Source of the DNA: Ypsolopha sequella
Lineage: Eukaryota; Arthropoda; Insecta; Lepidoptera; Ypsolophidae
DNA length: 64,000 nt
Direction of reading: 5' to 3'
Assembly: GCA_934047225.1 (NCBI GenBank)
Contig: CAKOHE010000051.1
Coordinates: 1-64,000, forward strand
Within the stretch, counting starts at the first letter, position 1. Each line of letters begins with the position of its first letter. The position numbers and the translations under genes are program-made. A model generated the notes under the pieces. It did no database searches. It was not told the origin of the DNA and saw only the letters and a list, made by a program, of their open reading frames with translations. Of the stretch, positions 29,409-39,244 are shown piece after piece.

Positions 29409-31721
29409 ATGGCTGGAAGGATTCCAGTCCCAAGCGGGAAGGGGGACCCCTCCCCCTCTCAGAAAAGGAAACCTCTTATGATGGCGTCTTGTGAAAAGAA
29501 ACTACCCCAGGAGGGTACCGGCTTGACCGGAGAATCCCTCCCCGAGCATAGCTCGGGCAGCCCCTCGTATTCTGGGGGGGGCAACAACCGCCAAAAAGAA
29601 AATATCGTTGGTACGCCCGACGACAGCGACTGTCAGCCAGTCGCAAATCCAGAAGTAGTTAACTCGGCTTCTGGAGAGAGTGATGCGGAAGAAAACGGAA
29701 AGCCTGGTAGACTCTGGCAACGCCAGAGTCGAAGACGTAAACGACCCTCTTCAGGCTCGGGTTCGGGGAGCGGCACGGGCGGGAGCTCAAAACCAGCCCC
29801 CCCTAAAGTAGCGACAGCTAGGAGAGGACGAGGCCGGCCACTGACTACTGGTCAGTATGTGGGCCTGGCCAAGTCCAAAGCAGAGTATGCTAAGGCGAAA
29901 GAGGAGGAGCTGCAGCTCCGACTGCAAGAAAAGGTAGTGGACCAGGTCCTGGAAGCCCGTGCGAAGCGCTCCACGTGCCTGGATACCATGATCTCAGAGG
30001 AGGATGATAGCAGGTTGACGACCGACCTGCAATCAACCATAACCGACAGCTTGGCCATCGTTTTAAACGTGGCCAAAGCTTCGAAAAACCTGAAGGGCAC
30101 TTTCGTAAAGGCCCTGAAGGAATCTGCCGATGCGATTGCTGTAGCTTCTAAAGCACTCAGCAGTCGCACGGCAAGTGAGGAAGTTACCAAACTTCAAGCT
30201 GACAACAGCCGCCTGCAATCCGAGGTTGAGCGGTTGAGGCGGGAGAATGAAGCTTTGAGGGTAGAACAGGTGGAACTCCGCAGAGAGTTCCAGACTCTTC
30301 GCTCGGAGATGGAGGCTGCCAGTCGGCGCAGAACTTCTCCCTCTCCAGCTCCCTCGGAGCCGCAAATTGAAGTTTTGGCTTCTTCGTCGCCAAAGGGGGT
30401 GGCGTCTGTGCCACCGCCCACACGCAGCCAGCCTGTTCGGTCTAGACCGGCAGCGGAGGAGATGAGTCCGGATCTTGCAAAGTTTGCGCGGACCATCATG
30501 TTGGAAGTGGGGAGCATGGTGGACGCCAAATTTAGCTCGCTGGAGTCCAGGCTGTTGCCCGCCGCACCTTTACGTCCTCCACTTGCTGCGGATAAGAAGA
30601 AGGCTGCCCAGAGACAGAGGCCAGCAGTTGCCCCTTCAGCCGTAGAGGGGGCAACAACTGTAGAACCATCACCGAACGTGGCCAAATCCAGGCGCCGGAG
30701 GAAGAGGGCTGGTGACGCAGGGGCTCCAAATGTAGGTCCAGGGGGTCCTTCTGAGGGGGCGGCCCCGAGCAACAGTGGCGAGACGTGGACCACTGTTGTA
30801 GGGCGTGGAGCCAGTAAAAAAGCTGAAGCTGCGACACGGCCACCAGCCAAGGCAACTAACAGGCCACCCACCAGGGCTCCGGCTAAGCTCCGGTCTCCGC
30901 GTTCTGAGGCTGTGGTGGTTACCTTGCAGCCACAGGCAGCAGAAAGAGGGATCACCTATGCGAAAGTCTTGGCGGAGGCGAAGCAGAAGGTGAACCTTGC
31001 CAGCCTTGGCGTTACCGGCTTGCGGTTCCGTCGAGCCTTAACGGGAGCTCGTATTTTAGAGATCCCGGGGGCGTCAAGCAAGCCGGCAGCTGACGCATTA
31101 GCGGAGGAACTCCGCAAAGCGCTCAATGCTGAGGAGGTGAAGGTGTCCAGGCCCACTAAGTGCGCGGAGCTTCGCGTCTTTGGTCTGGATGAATCCACAA
31201 CCTCAGATGAGGTCGCCTTTGCGGTTGTCCAGGCCAGCGGATGCTCCAAAGAGCAGGTAAAGGTTGGTGAGCTGCGCCTGAACCCTTCCGGATCCGGCAG
31301 CTTATTGGTTAGTTGCCCGGTCGCCGCTGCAAAAAAGCTAGCGCAGGGCCGACGTCTCCTGGTTGGGTGGGTCTCGGCAAAAGTTAAGCTGCTGCCGCCA
31401 AAGGCCATGCGGTGCTACCGTTGCCTTGAGGCTGGGCATGTCGGCCTGTGCTGCAAGTCAGTGGTGGACCGCAGCAACGACTGCTACCGCTGTGGGCAAT
31501 CTGGCCACAAAGCCAAATCGTGTGCCGCAGACCCGCACTGCTCTGTCTGCGCTGCGGCTGGAAAGCCGGCGAATCATAGGGTGGGAAATAAAGCCTGTAT
31601 CCCACCCTCCAAGAAGCAGCAGAGGAAGGCTGTGGGGGCTTCACAACCTGCTCCTCAGCTTCCCAACCCCTCGGCTGGAGTCGAGGCTGCAGCGGCGGCG
31701 GACTCAATGGCCACGGATTGA
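29409..31721 (+). CDS. ORF1 Gag-like protein of SART-like element
   Basis: 770 residues from ATG 29409 to TGA 31719-31721. The N terminus is polar, with a Gly/Ser and Arg/Lys-rich stretch (about 100-145). A strongly heptad-like coiled coil runs about 165-310. A Pro/Ala-rich region (about 315-490) is followed by an RRM-like part (about 495-660). Three zinc knuckles span 669-731: CYRCLEAGHVGLCC, CYRCGQSGHKAKSC and CSVC-H-C. Likely functions: RNA binding, RNP assembly and telomere localisation. The second SART-like copy in this window has lost this gene. Confidence 0.92.
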   Translation: MAGRIPVPSGKGDPSPSQKRKPLMMASCEKKLPQEGTGLTGESLPEHSSGSPSYSGGGNNRQKENIVGTPDDSDCQPVANPEVVNSASGESDAEENGKPGRLWQRQSRRRKRPSSGSGSGSGTGGSSKPAPPKVATARRGRGRPLTTGQYVGLAKSKAEYAKAKEEELQLRLQEKVVDQVLEARAKRSTCLDTMISEEDDSRLTTDLQSTITDSLAIVLNVAKASKNLKGTFVKALKESADAIAVASKALSSRTASEEVTKLQADNSRLQSEVERLRRENEALRVEQVELRREFQTLRSEMEAASRRRTSPSPAPSEPQIEVLASSSPKGVASVPPPTRSQPVRSRPAAEEMSPDLAKFARTIMLEVGSMVDAKFSSLESRLLPAAPLRPPLAADKKKAAQRQRPAVAPSAVEGATTVEPSPNVAKSRRRRKRAGDAGAPNVGPGGPSEGAAPSNSGETWTTVVGRGASKKAEAATRPPAKATNRPPTRAPAKLRSPRSEAVVVTLQPQAAERGITYAKVLAEAKQKVNLASLGVTGLRFRRALTGARILEIPGASSKPAADALAEELRKALNAEEVKVSRPTKCAELRVFGLDESTTSDEVAFAVVQASGCSKEQVKVGELRLNPSGSGSLLVSCPVAAAKKLAQGRRLLVGWVSAKVKLLPPKAMRCYRCLEAGHVGLCCKSVVDRSNDCYRCGQSGHKAKSCAADPHCSVCAAAGKPANHRVGNKACIPPSKKQQRKAVGASQPAPQLPNPSAGVEAAAAADSMATD

Positions 31722-31726
31722 GTATG
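31719..31726 (+). promoter_or_regulatory. ORF1 stop / ORF2 start spacing TGAGTATG
   Basis: The ORF1 TGA and the ORF2 ATG are separated by 2 nt. In Bombyx SART1, ORF2 is known to be translated by termination-reinitiation at an overlapping UAAUG. The close spacing here suggests the same coupling, in contrast to the AUG-less ORF2 of the TRAS-like elements. Confidence 0.6.
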
Positions 31727-34700
31727 GCCCTGCGAATCCTCCAGGCGAATATTAACCACTGTGCCATCGCTCAGGACCTCTTGTTTCAGAGTATGGCGCA
31801 GTGGTTGATACACGTGGCAGTGGTGGCTGAGCCTCTTTATGTGCCTCAGGGCTGGGTGTCAGACCAGACCGGCACGGTGGCACTTGTTTCGCGAGGGGCC
31901 GTTGGCTCCCCTCCCTTTGAAAATGTGGCAAAGGGTAGGGGATGCGTGGCGGCGCAGCTGGGTGAGTTGGTGATCATTGGGGTCTACTTCTCACCCAGCC
32001 GGAGTGTTTCAGAGTTTGAACATTTCCTTGCGGAGCTGGGGTCACTGGTGCTCCGGAGTCAACCGCACCCAGTGCTGATTGCCGGAGACCTAAACGCCAA
32101 ATCCGAGGCTTGGGGTTCTCCGGTGCGCAACGAACGTGCTGAGCCACTGGAGGATTGGCTGGGGCAGATGGGCCTGAACGTGTTGAACCAGGGGTCGGCT
32201 TGGACCTGCGTGCGTCACAACGGGGCCTCAATCGTGGACGTAACGTTCGCGAGCCCCACGTTGGCGTCCCGCGTCCAGCGTTGGGGTGTTATAGAGGACG
32301 TGGAGTCGATGTCGGACCATCGCTACATTAGGTTCGATGTCTCCGCTTCTCTGGATGCCACACGCTGGACCAACATTTGTGACGCTGGACCTCGCTGGGT
32401 TCTGCACCGCCTGGACAGGGAGGCACTGGAGGAGGCGACGATCGTCCAAGCCTGGGCGTCGTGTCCGGATAGCCTCGTACAGGTAGAGGATGAGGCGAAT
32501 TGGTTTCGGGATGCCATGACGCAAATATGCGACGCGGCTATGCCCCGAGCCAGGCCGATTCCTCCCAAGAGGCAAGTGTATTGGTGGTCCGCCGAAATCG
32601 CAGACCTACGTTGCGTTTGCGTGCAGGCAAGGCGCCAATACACTCGGCACCGGAGACGAAGGAGGGAAAGAAATAATGACCTTCCAGATACCGAGGAGGA
32701 GGCTCTCTTGGCCGCATACAAAGTGGCCAAGAAGGCACTGCGTGTCGCGATAAGCCAGGCAAAGGAGGCTGCCCGACAGGAATTGTTAAGGACCCTGGAC
32801 TACGACCCCTGGGGACGGCCGTACAGGGCTGCCAGGAAGAAGCTCCGCCCCTGGGCCCCTCCGCTAACGCAGAGTCTTCGGCCGCAGCTGGTGGATGAGG
32901 TGACGTCAGCCCTCTTTCCATCTAGAGCCCACCATGTGCCCCCGCAGATGGCAGCAGACATCGCAAGTTACCCGCGAGAAGACTCAGCTCCACCAGTCTC
33001 AGAGGAAGAGTTTCGAGGAGCTCTGGTAAAACTCCGAGCTCGAAAAGTCGCCCCCGGGCTGGACGGCATCCCTGGCCGCGTTCTGGGCCTGGCTCTTAAA
33101 AAGCACTTCGGGCCGAGATTTCGCCGCTTCCTCTCGGTATGCCTGGAGCAGGGGCATTTTCCGCTACAATGGCGGACCGGCAAACTGGTGCTGCTTCGTA
33201 AGGAGGGGCGCCCTGCCGAATCGCCATCGGCGTACCGTCCGATTGTCCTGCTGGACGAGGTTGGCAAGCTCTTTGAGCGTATAATTGCCGGCCGAATTAT
33301 TGACCACCTCGAGTCAGCAGGACCAGATCTATCGGACAACCAATTCGGTTTTCGGAGAGGTAGGTCCACTATCCACGCCATTTTGCGGGTGAAAGCCTTG
33401 GTAGACCAAGCAGTGACTCAGGGTGAGGTGGTGCTGGCGGTGTCTCTAGACATCACCAACGCTTTTAACACCTTGCCCTGGTCCTGCATCAAGGAAGCCC
33501 TCAGGTACCACAAGGTGCCTGAATATCTGCTGAAAATAGTGGATTCCTACCTCTCTGAGAGGTACATTAGGTACCCAGGACGAGAGGCATGGGGCCAAAG
33601 GGCAATGTCGTGCGGTGTTCCGCAGGGGTCAGTTCTCGGGCCGCTCCTGTGGAATATCGGTTACGACTTGGTGTTGCGTGGCGCGAACCTCAGGGGAGTT
33701 GAGGCTACGTGTTATGCGGACGATACCCTGGTCACTGCTCGAGGGTCCACCTTCAGGGACGCTGCCATCCTCGCCACGGCCGGCGTGGCCCACGTTGTGC
33801 GGCGTATTAGGTCGCTGGGACTGGAGGTGGCCCTCCACAAATCGGAGGCCCTTTGCTTTCATGGACCCCGAAATTCTCCACCTGCTGATGCGGGGATAAT
33901 GGTCGGGGGGGTACGCATTGCTGTCGGGTCGACGATGAAGTACCTGGGCCTCATCCTCGACAGCCGGTGGAACTTCGCTGCCCATTTTGAGCGGTTGGTG
34001 CCAAAGCTCACCACCACGAGTGCGGCGCTGAGTAGGCTCCTGCCTAACCTCGGAGGGCCAAAAACATCCTGCAGGCGGCTTTACATGGGCATCGTGCGGT
34101 CCATGGCCATGTACGGTGCCCCTGTGTGGGCCGACACCCTGACGAGGTCGAACATCACCCTCTTGCGAAGATCGCAAAGAGTGATGGCCTCTCGGGTGAT
34201 TCGGGCATACTGCACCATTTCCGCAGAAGCTGCCTGCGTCATTGCGGGATCCCTCCCATGGGACCTAGACGCGAGTGCCCTCTCGTCCGTGTATTACTGG
34301 CGAGAGGAGGCGCGTCAACAAGGTTTGCGATGGGCTCCGAGGGAGATAGAGGCGGAGCGAGAGCGGATTCGTGGCGAGGCTGTAGAGGACTGGGCGATGA
34401 GGCTCGCTGAGTCCACATATGGCCGGCGTGCTATTGATGCCATCCAGCCCGTACTGCCGCAGTGGCTAAGCCGAGAGCATGGCGCGCCTACCTTCCGTCT
34501 GACGCAGGTGCTTTCCGGACACGGTTGCTTCGGGAAGTACCTGTGCCGGATCGGAAGGGAAACATCTGAGGCGTGTCATCACTGTGCCGCTGTGGTGGAC
34601 TCCGCAGATCACACCTTGGTGGATTGCCCAGCCTGGGTGGAGGAGCGCAGCGCTCTTCGTGCGATTGTCGGGCAGGATTTATCACTGCCTGCAATTGTGG

Positions 34701-34855
34701 GGGTGGTACTTGCCGACAGATCGGCCTGGCACGCTTTTGCCACCTTCTGCGAGATGGTAATTTCGCAGAAGGAGGCCGCAGAGCGCGAACGTGAGAGGGT
34801 GGACCCAACTCGCCGTGCGAGACGGGGCCGCCGACGTCGAGGTGACAGGCCGTAG
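31724..34855 (+). CDS. ORF2: endonuclease / RT / CCHC of SART-like element, copy 1
   Basis: 1043 residues starting MALRILQANI. Endonuclease: QANI 7-10, AEP 35-37, GDLNA 121-125, SDHR 197-200. RT: RKVAPGLDG 440-448, LDITNAF 575-581, GVPQGS 631-636, YADD 664-667, LGLILDS 741-747. C-terminal zinc motif: C951, C954, H963 and C968. The last 25 residues are very Arg-rich. There is no RNase H motif set, unlike the TRAS-like ORF2s here. The size and layout fit SART-type ORF2. The endonuclease is expected to nick the CCTAA strand, judging from the poly(A)-GGTTAGG junction. Confidence 0.93.
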   Translation: MALRILQANINHCAIAQDLLFQSMAQWLIHVAVVAEPLYVPQGWVSDQTGTVALVSRGAVGSPPFENVAKGRGCVAAQLGELVIIGVYFSPSRSVSEFEHFLAELGSLVLRSQPHPVLIAGDLNAKSEAWGSPVRNERAEPLEDWLGQMGLNVLNQGSAWTCVRHNGASIVDVTFASPTLASRVQRWGVIEDVESMSDHRYIRFDVSASLDATRWTNICDAGPRWVLHRLDREALEEATIVQAWASCPDSLVQVEDEANWFRDAMTQICDAAMPRARPIPPKRQVYWWSAEIADLRCVCVQARRQYTRHRRRRRERNNDLPDTEEEALLAAYKVAKKALRVAISQAKEAARQELLRTLDYDPWGRPYRAARKKLRPWAPPLTQSLRPQLVDEVTSALFPSRAHHVPPQMAADIASYPREDSAPPVSEEEFRGALVKLRARKVAPGLDGIPGRVLGLALKKHFGPRFRRFLSVCLEQGHFPLQWRTGKLVLLRKEGRPAESPSAYRPIVLLDEVGKLFERIIAGRIIDHLESAGPDLSDNQFGFRRGRSTIHAILRVKALVDQAVTQGEVVLAVSLDITNAFNTLPWSCIKEALRYHKVPEYLLKIVDSYLSERYIRYPGREAWGQRAMSCGVPQGSVLGPLLWNIGYDLVLRGANLRGVEATCYADDTLVTARGSTFRDAAILATAGVAHVVRRIRSLGLEVALHKSEALCFHGPRNSPPADAGIMVGGVRIAVGSTMKYLGLILDSRWNFAAHFERLVPKLTTTSAALSRLLPNLGGPKTSCRRLYMGIVRSMAMYGAPVWADTLTRSNITLLRRSQRVMASRVIRAYCTISAEAACVIAGSLPWDLDASALSSVYYWREEARQQGLRWAPREIEAERERIRGEAVEDWAMRLAESTYGRRAIDAIQPVLPQWLSREHGAPTFRLTQVLSGHGCFGKYLCRIGRETSEACHHCAAVVDSADHTLVDCPAWVEERSALRAIVGQDLSLPAIVGVVLADRSAWHAFATFCEMVISQKEAAERERERVDPTRRARRGRRRRGDRP

Positions 34856-35277
34856 TCACCTCGATGCCCTGTAGTTCCGGGCAGTAGAATAGGGCTACGG
34901 TATCCCCTGCCTGCGGTAAGAGCCCGCTTAAAGGGGTATCGGGGTCGCAGGTGCGCGGGGCGGGGGGCCCTTAGCGCACCACCTCGCGACTCCGGGAGAG
35001 GCGGCGACACGTTTGTGGTGCGTGCCGCCGCAGCACCAGGGTGGTGCGGGGGGAAGTTTCTACCTCCCCCAAGGGGGGGCCACTGCTTCGGCGGTGGCGG
35101 GCGCGGAGGGTACCGGAAGTATGCCACTCGGCGGTTCCCGGGACCCCTCCAATATATGCGCCAACGGTGACCACCGTGGGGTTTTAGTCGGTAAGAGTCC
35201 GACATAACACCACCATCCCCCCCGGGTGGTGGTGTACCCATGAGGGTTTCCCACGTATAAAAAAAAAAAAAAAAAAA
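34856..35277 (+). promoter_or_regulatory. 3' UTR of SART-like copy 1, hairpin-rich, with poly(A)
   Basis: GC-rich, with several short inverted repeats near the end: CGGTG/CACCG around 35165, GTCGG/CCGAC around 35187-35203, and ACACCACC/GGTGGTGT around 35208-35234. Poly(A) is at 35259-35277, followed directly by GGTTAGG. In known SART elements 3' UTR stem-loops are needed for reverse transcription; the same role is inferred here. It matches copy 2 almost exactly. Confidence 0.7.
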
Positions 35278-35366
35278 GGTTAGGTTAGGTTAGGTTAGGT
35301 TAGGTTAGGTTAGGTTAGGTTAGGTTAGGTTAGGTTAGGTTAGGTTAGGTTAGGTTAGGTTAGGTT
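35278..35366 (+). repeat. TTAGG telomeric array, about 18 units
   Basis: Perfect repeats from the SART copy 1 tail to the ORF2 ATG of SART copy 2. The final TTA shares its A with that ATG. Confidence 0.97.
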
Positions 35367-38300
35367 ATGGCCCTGCGAATCCTCCAGGCGAATATTAACC
35401 ACTGTGCCATCGCTCAGGACCTCTTGTTTCAGAGTATGGCGCAGTGGTTGATACACGTGGCAGTGGTGGCTGAGCCTCTTTATGTGCCTCAGGGCTGGGT
35501 GTCAGACCAGACCGGCACGGTGGCACTTGTTTCGCGAGGGGCCGTTGGCTCCCCTCCCTTTGAAAATGTGGCAAAGGGTAGGGGATGCGTGGCGGCGCAG
35601 CTGGGTGAGTTGGTGATCATTGGGGTCTACTTCTCACCCAGCCGGAGTGTTTCAGAGTTTGAACATTTCCTTGCGGAGCTGGGGTCACTGGTGCTCCGGA
35701 GTCAACCGCACCCAGTGCTGATTGCCGGAGACCTAAACGCCAAATCCGAGGCTTGGGGTTCTCCGGTGCGCAACGAACGTGCTGAGCCACTGGAGGATTG
35801 GCTGGGGCAGATGGGCCTGAACGTGTTGAACCAGGGGTCGGCTTGGACCTGCGTGCGTCACAACGGGGCCTCAATCGTGGACGTAACGTTCGCGAGCCCC
35901 ACGTTGGCGTCCCGCGTCCAGCGTTGGGGTGTTATAGAGGACGTGGAGTCGATGTCGGACCATCGCTACATTAGGTTCGATGTCTCTGCTTCTCTGGATG
36001 CCACACGCTGGACCAACATTTGTGACGCTGGACCTCGCTGGGTTCTGCACCGCCTGGACAGGGAGGCACTGGAGGAGGCGACGATCGTCCAAGCCTGGGC
36101 GTCGTGTCCGGATAGCCTCGTACAGGTAGAGGATGAGGCGAATTGGTTTCGGGATGCCATGACGCAAATATGCGACGCGGCTATGCCCCGAGCCAGGCCG
36201 ATTCCTCCCAAGAGGCAAGTGTATTGGTGGTCCGCCGAAATCGCAGACCTACGTTGCGTTTGCGTGCAGGCAAGGCGCCAATACACTCGGCACCGGAGAC
36301 GAAGGAGGGAAAGAAATAATGACCTTCCAGATACCGAGGAGGAGGCTCTCTTGGCCGCATACAAAGTGGCCAAGAAGGCACTGCGTGTCGCGATAAGCCA
36401 GGCAAAGGAGGCTGCCCGACAGGAATTGTTAAGGACCCTGGACTACGACCCCTGGGGACGGCCGTACAGGGCTGCCAGGAAGAAGCTCCGCCCCTGGGCC
36501 CCTCCGCTAACGCAGAGTCTTCGGCCGCAGCTGGTGGATGAGGTGACGTCAGCCCTCTTTCCATCTAGAGCCCACCATGTGCCCCCGCAGATGGCAGCAG
36601 ACATCGCAAGTTACCCGCGAGAAGACTCAGCTCCACCAGTCTCAGAGGAAGAGTTTCGAGGAGCTCTGGTAAAACTCCGAGCTCGAAAAGTCGCCCCCGG
36701 GCTGGACGGCATCCCTGGCCGCGTTCTGGGCCTGGCTCTTAAAGAGCACTTCGGGCCGAGATTTCGCCGCTTCCTCTCGGTATGCCTGGAGCAGGGGCAT
36801 TTTCCGCTACAATGGCGGACCGGCAAACTGGTGCTGCTTCGTAAGGAGGGGCGCCCTGCCGAATCGCCATCGGCGTACCGTCCGATTGTCCTGCTGGACG
36901 AGGTTGGCAAGCTCTTTGAGCGTATAATTGCCGGCCGAATTATTGACCACCTCGAGTCAGCAGGACCAGATCTATCGGACAACCAATTCGGTTTTCGGAG
37001 AGGTAGGTCCACTATCCACGCCATTTTGCGGGTGAAAGCCTTGGCAGACCAAGCAGTGACTCAGGGTGAGGTGGTGCTGGCGGTGTCTCTAGACATCACC
37101 AACGCTTTTAACACCTTGCCCTGGTCCTGCATCAAGGAAGCCCTCAGGTACCACAAGGTGCCTGAATATCTGCTGAAAATAGTGGATTCCTACCTCTCTG
37201 AGAGGTACATTAGGTACCCAGGACGAGAGGCATGGGGCCAAAGGGCAATGTCGTGCGGTGTTCCGCAGGGGTCAGTTCTCGGGCCGCTCCTGTGGAATAT
37301 CGGTTACGACTTGGTGTTGCGTGGCGCGAACCTCAGGGGAGTTGAGGCTACGTGTTATGCGGACGATACCCTGGTCACTGCTCGAGGGTTCACCTTCAGG
37401 GACGCTGCCATCCTCGCCACGGCCGGCGTGGCCCACGTTGTGCGGCGTATTAGGTCGCTGGGACTGGAGGTGGCCCTCCACAAATCGGAGGCCCTTTGCT
37501 TTCATGGACCCCGAAATTCTCCACCTGCTGATGCGGGGATAATGGTCGGGGGGGTACGCATTGCTGTCGGGTCGACGATGAAGTACCTGGGCCTCATCCT
37601 CGACAGCCGGTGGAACTTCGCTGCCCATTTTGAGCGGTTGGTGCCAAAGCTCACCACCACGAGTGCGGCGCTGAGTAGGCTCCTGCCTAACCTCGGAGGG
37701 CCAAAAACATCCTGCAGGCGGCTTTACATGGGCATCGTGCGGTCCATGGCCATGTACGGTGCCCCTGTGTGGGCCGACACCCTGACGAGGTCGAACATCA
37801 CCCTCTTGCGAAGATCGCAAAGAGTGATGGCCTCTCGGGTGATTCGGGCATACTGCACCATTTCCGCAGAAGCTGCCTGCGTCATTGCGGGATCCCTCCC
37901 ATGGGACCTAGACGCGAGTGCCCTCTCGTCCGTGTATTACTGGCGAGAGGAGGCGCGTCAACAAGGTTTGCGATGGGCTCCGAGGGAGATAGAGGCGGAG
38001 CGAGAGCGGATTCGTGGCGAGGCTGTAGAGGACTGGGCGATGAGGCTCGCTGAGTCCACATATGGCCGGCGTGCTATTGATGCCATCCAGCCCGTACTGC
38101 CGCAGTGGCTAAGCCGAGAGCATGGCGCGCCTACCTTCCGTCTGACGCAGGTGCTTTCCGGACACGGTTGCTTCGGGAAGTACCTGTGCCGGATCGGAAG
38201 GGAAACATCTGAGGCGTGTCATCACTGTGCCGCTGTGGTGGACTCCGCAGATCACACCTTGGTGGATTGCCCAGCCTGGGTGGAGGAGCGCAGCGCTCTT

Positions 38301-38498
38301 CGTGCGATTGTCGGGCAGGATTTATCACTGCCTGCAATTGTGGGGGTGGTACTTGCCGACAGATCGGCCTGGCACGCTTTTGCCACCTTCTGCGAGATGG
38401 TAATTTCGCAGAAGGAGGCCGCAGAGCGCGAACGTGAGAGGGTGGACCCAACTCGCCGTGCGAGACGGGGCCGCCGACGTCGAGGTGACAGGCCGTAG
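35367..38498 (+). CDS. ORF2: endonuclease / RT / CCHC of SART-like element, copy 2
   Basis: A complete 1043-residue frame with all motifs of copy 1. Three residue changes relative to copy 1: K460E, V560A and S675F. S675F lies about 8 residues after the YADD catalytic motif. The ATG is immediately preceded by telomeric repeats, so any transcript would have (UUAGG)n as leader. Transcription from read-through of copy 1 or from the telomere is conceivable but not shown. Confidence 0.92.
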   Translation: MALRILQANINHCAIAQDLLFQSMAQWLIHVAVVAEPLYVPQGWVSDQTGTVALVSRGAVGSPPFENVAKGRGCVAAQLGELVIIGVYFSPSRSVSEFEHFLAELGSLVLRSQPHPVLIAGDLNAKSEAWGSPVRNERAEPLEDWLGQMGLNVLNQGSAWTCVRHNGASIVDVTFASPTLASRVQRWGVIEDVESMSDHRYIRFDVSASLDATRWTNICDAGPRWVLHRLDREALEEATIVQAWASCPDSLVQVEDEANWFRDAMTQICDAAMPRARPIPPKRQVYWWSAEIADLRCVCVQARRQYTRHRRRRRERNNDLPDTEEEALLAAYKVAKKALRVAISQAKEAARQELLRTLDYDPWGRPYRAARKKLRPWAPPLTQSLRPQLVDEVTSALFPSRAHHVPPQMAADIASYPREDSAPPVSEEEFRGALVKLRARKVAPGLDGIPGRVLGLALKEHFGPRFRRFLSVCLEQGHFPLQWRTGKLVLLRKEGRPAESPSAYRPIVLLDEVGKLFERIIAGRIIDHLESAGPDLSDNQFGFRRGRSTIHAILRVKALADQAVTQGEVVLAVSLDITNAFNTLPWSCIKEALRYHKVPEYLLKIVDSYLSERYIRYPGREAWGQRAMSCGVPQGSVLGPLLWNIGYDLVLRGANLRGVEATCYADDTLVTARGFTFRDAAILATAGVAHVVRRIRSLGLEVALHKSEALCFHGPRNSPPADAGIMVGGVRIAVGSTMKYLGLILDSRWNFAAHFERLVPKLTTTSAALSRLLPNLGGPKTSCRRLYMGIVRSMAMYGAPVWADTLTRSNITLLRRSQRVMASRVIRAYCTISAEAACVIAGSLPWDLDASALSSVYYWREEARQQGLRWAPREIEAERERIRGEAVEDWAMRLAESTYGRRAIDAIQPVLPQWLSREHGAPTFRLTQVLSGHGCFGKYLCRIGRETSEACHHCAAVVDSADHTLVDCPAWVEERSALRAIVGQDLSLPAIVGVVLADRSAWHAFATFCEMVISQKEAAERERERVDPTRRARRGRRRRGDRP

Positions 38499-38924
38499 TC
38501 ACCTCGATGCCCTGTAGTTCCGGGCAGTAGAATAGGGCTACGGTATCCCCTGCCTGCGGTAAGAGCCCGCTTAAAGGGGTATCGGGGTCGCAGGTGCGCG
38601 GGGCGGGGGGCCCTTAGCGCACCACCTCGCGACTCCGGGAGAGGCGGCGACACGTTTGTGGTGCGTGCCGCCGCAGCACCAGGGTGGTGCGGGGGGAAGT
38701 TTCTACCTCCCCCAAGGGAGGGCCACTGCTTCGGCGGTGGCGGGCGCGGAGGGTACCGGAAGTATGCCACTCGGCGGTTCCCGGGACCCCTCCAATATAT
38801 GCGCCAACGGTGACCACCGTGGGGTTTTAGTCGGTAAGAGTCCGACATAACACCACCATCCCCCCCGGGTGGTGGTGTACCCATGAGGGTTTCCCCACGT
38901 AAAAAAAAAAAAAAAAAAAAAAAA
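38499..38924 (+). promoter_or_regulatory. 3' UTR of SART-like copy 2 with poly(A)
   Basis: Same hairpin-rich sequence as in copy 1, with a few substitutions (for example caagggaggg for caaggggggg near 38713). Poly(A) at 38901-38924 is followed by GGTTAGG, the same junction as copy 1. Confidence 0.7.
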
Positions 38925-39182
38925 GGTTAGGTTAGGTTAGGTTAGGTTAGGTTAGGTTAGGTTAGGTTAGGTTAGGTTAGGTTAGGTTAGGTTAGGTTAG
39001 GTTAGGTTAGGTTAGGTTAGGTTAGGTTAGGTTAGGTTAGGTTAGGTTAGGTTAGGTTAGGTTAGGTTAGGTTAGGTTAGGTTAGGTTAGGTTAGGTTAG
39101 GTTAGGTTAGGTTAGGTTAGGTTAGGTTAGGTTAGGTTAGGTTAGGTTAGGTTAGGTTAGGTTAGGTTAGGTTAGGTTAGGT

Positions 39183-39184
<2 letters not shown>
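38925..39184 (+). repeat. TTAGG telomeric array, about 52 units
   Basis: Perfect repeats between the SART copy 2 poly(A) and the poly(T) of family C copy 1. The two elements meet tail to tail across it. Confidence 0.98.

Positions 39185-39244
<60 letters not shown>

Larger units (their letters stand above)
29069..35277 (+). mobile_element. SART-like telomeric LINE, copy 1 (full length)
   Basis: A 6.2 kb plus-strand non-LTR element with a 340-bp 5' UTR, ORF1, ORF2, a structured GC-rich 3' UTR and a 19-nt poly(A) tail that joins GGTTAGG. Its polarity relative to TTAGG is opposite to the TRAS-like elements, as known for SART versus TRAS. It is GC-rich, unlike the AT-rich UTRs of its neighbours. 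Both ORFs are open. Confidence 0.93.
35367..38924 (+). mobile_element. SART-like telomeric LINE, copy 2, truncated at the ORF2 start codon
   Basis: Lacks the 5' UTR and ORF1; TTAGG repeats run straight into the ORF2 ATG. ORF2, 3' UTR and a 24-nt poly(A) (38901-38924) are complete and nearly identical to copy 1. The in-phase orientation after copy 1, with only 89 bp of array between, makes either a second insertion or an unequal-exchange product possible. Confidence 0.93.

Noticed and set aside
29255..29494. 79-codon frame overlapping the SART-like 5' UTR and ORF1 start
   Set aside because: Short, out of frame with ORF1 and without domain features; likely chance in the leader.
34609..35241. 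210-codon minus-strand Pro/Arg-rich frame
   Set aside because: Shadow in the GC-rich SART-like ORF2 end and 3' UTR; composition only.
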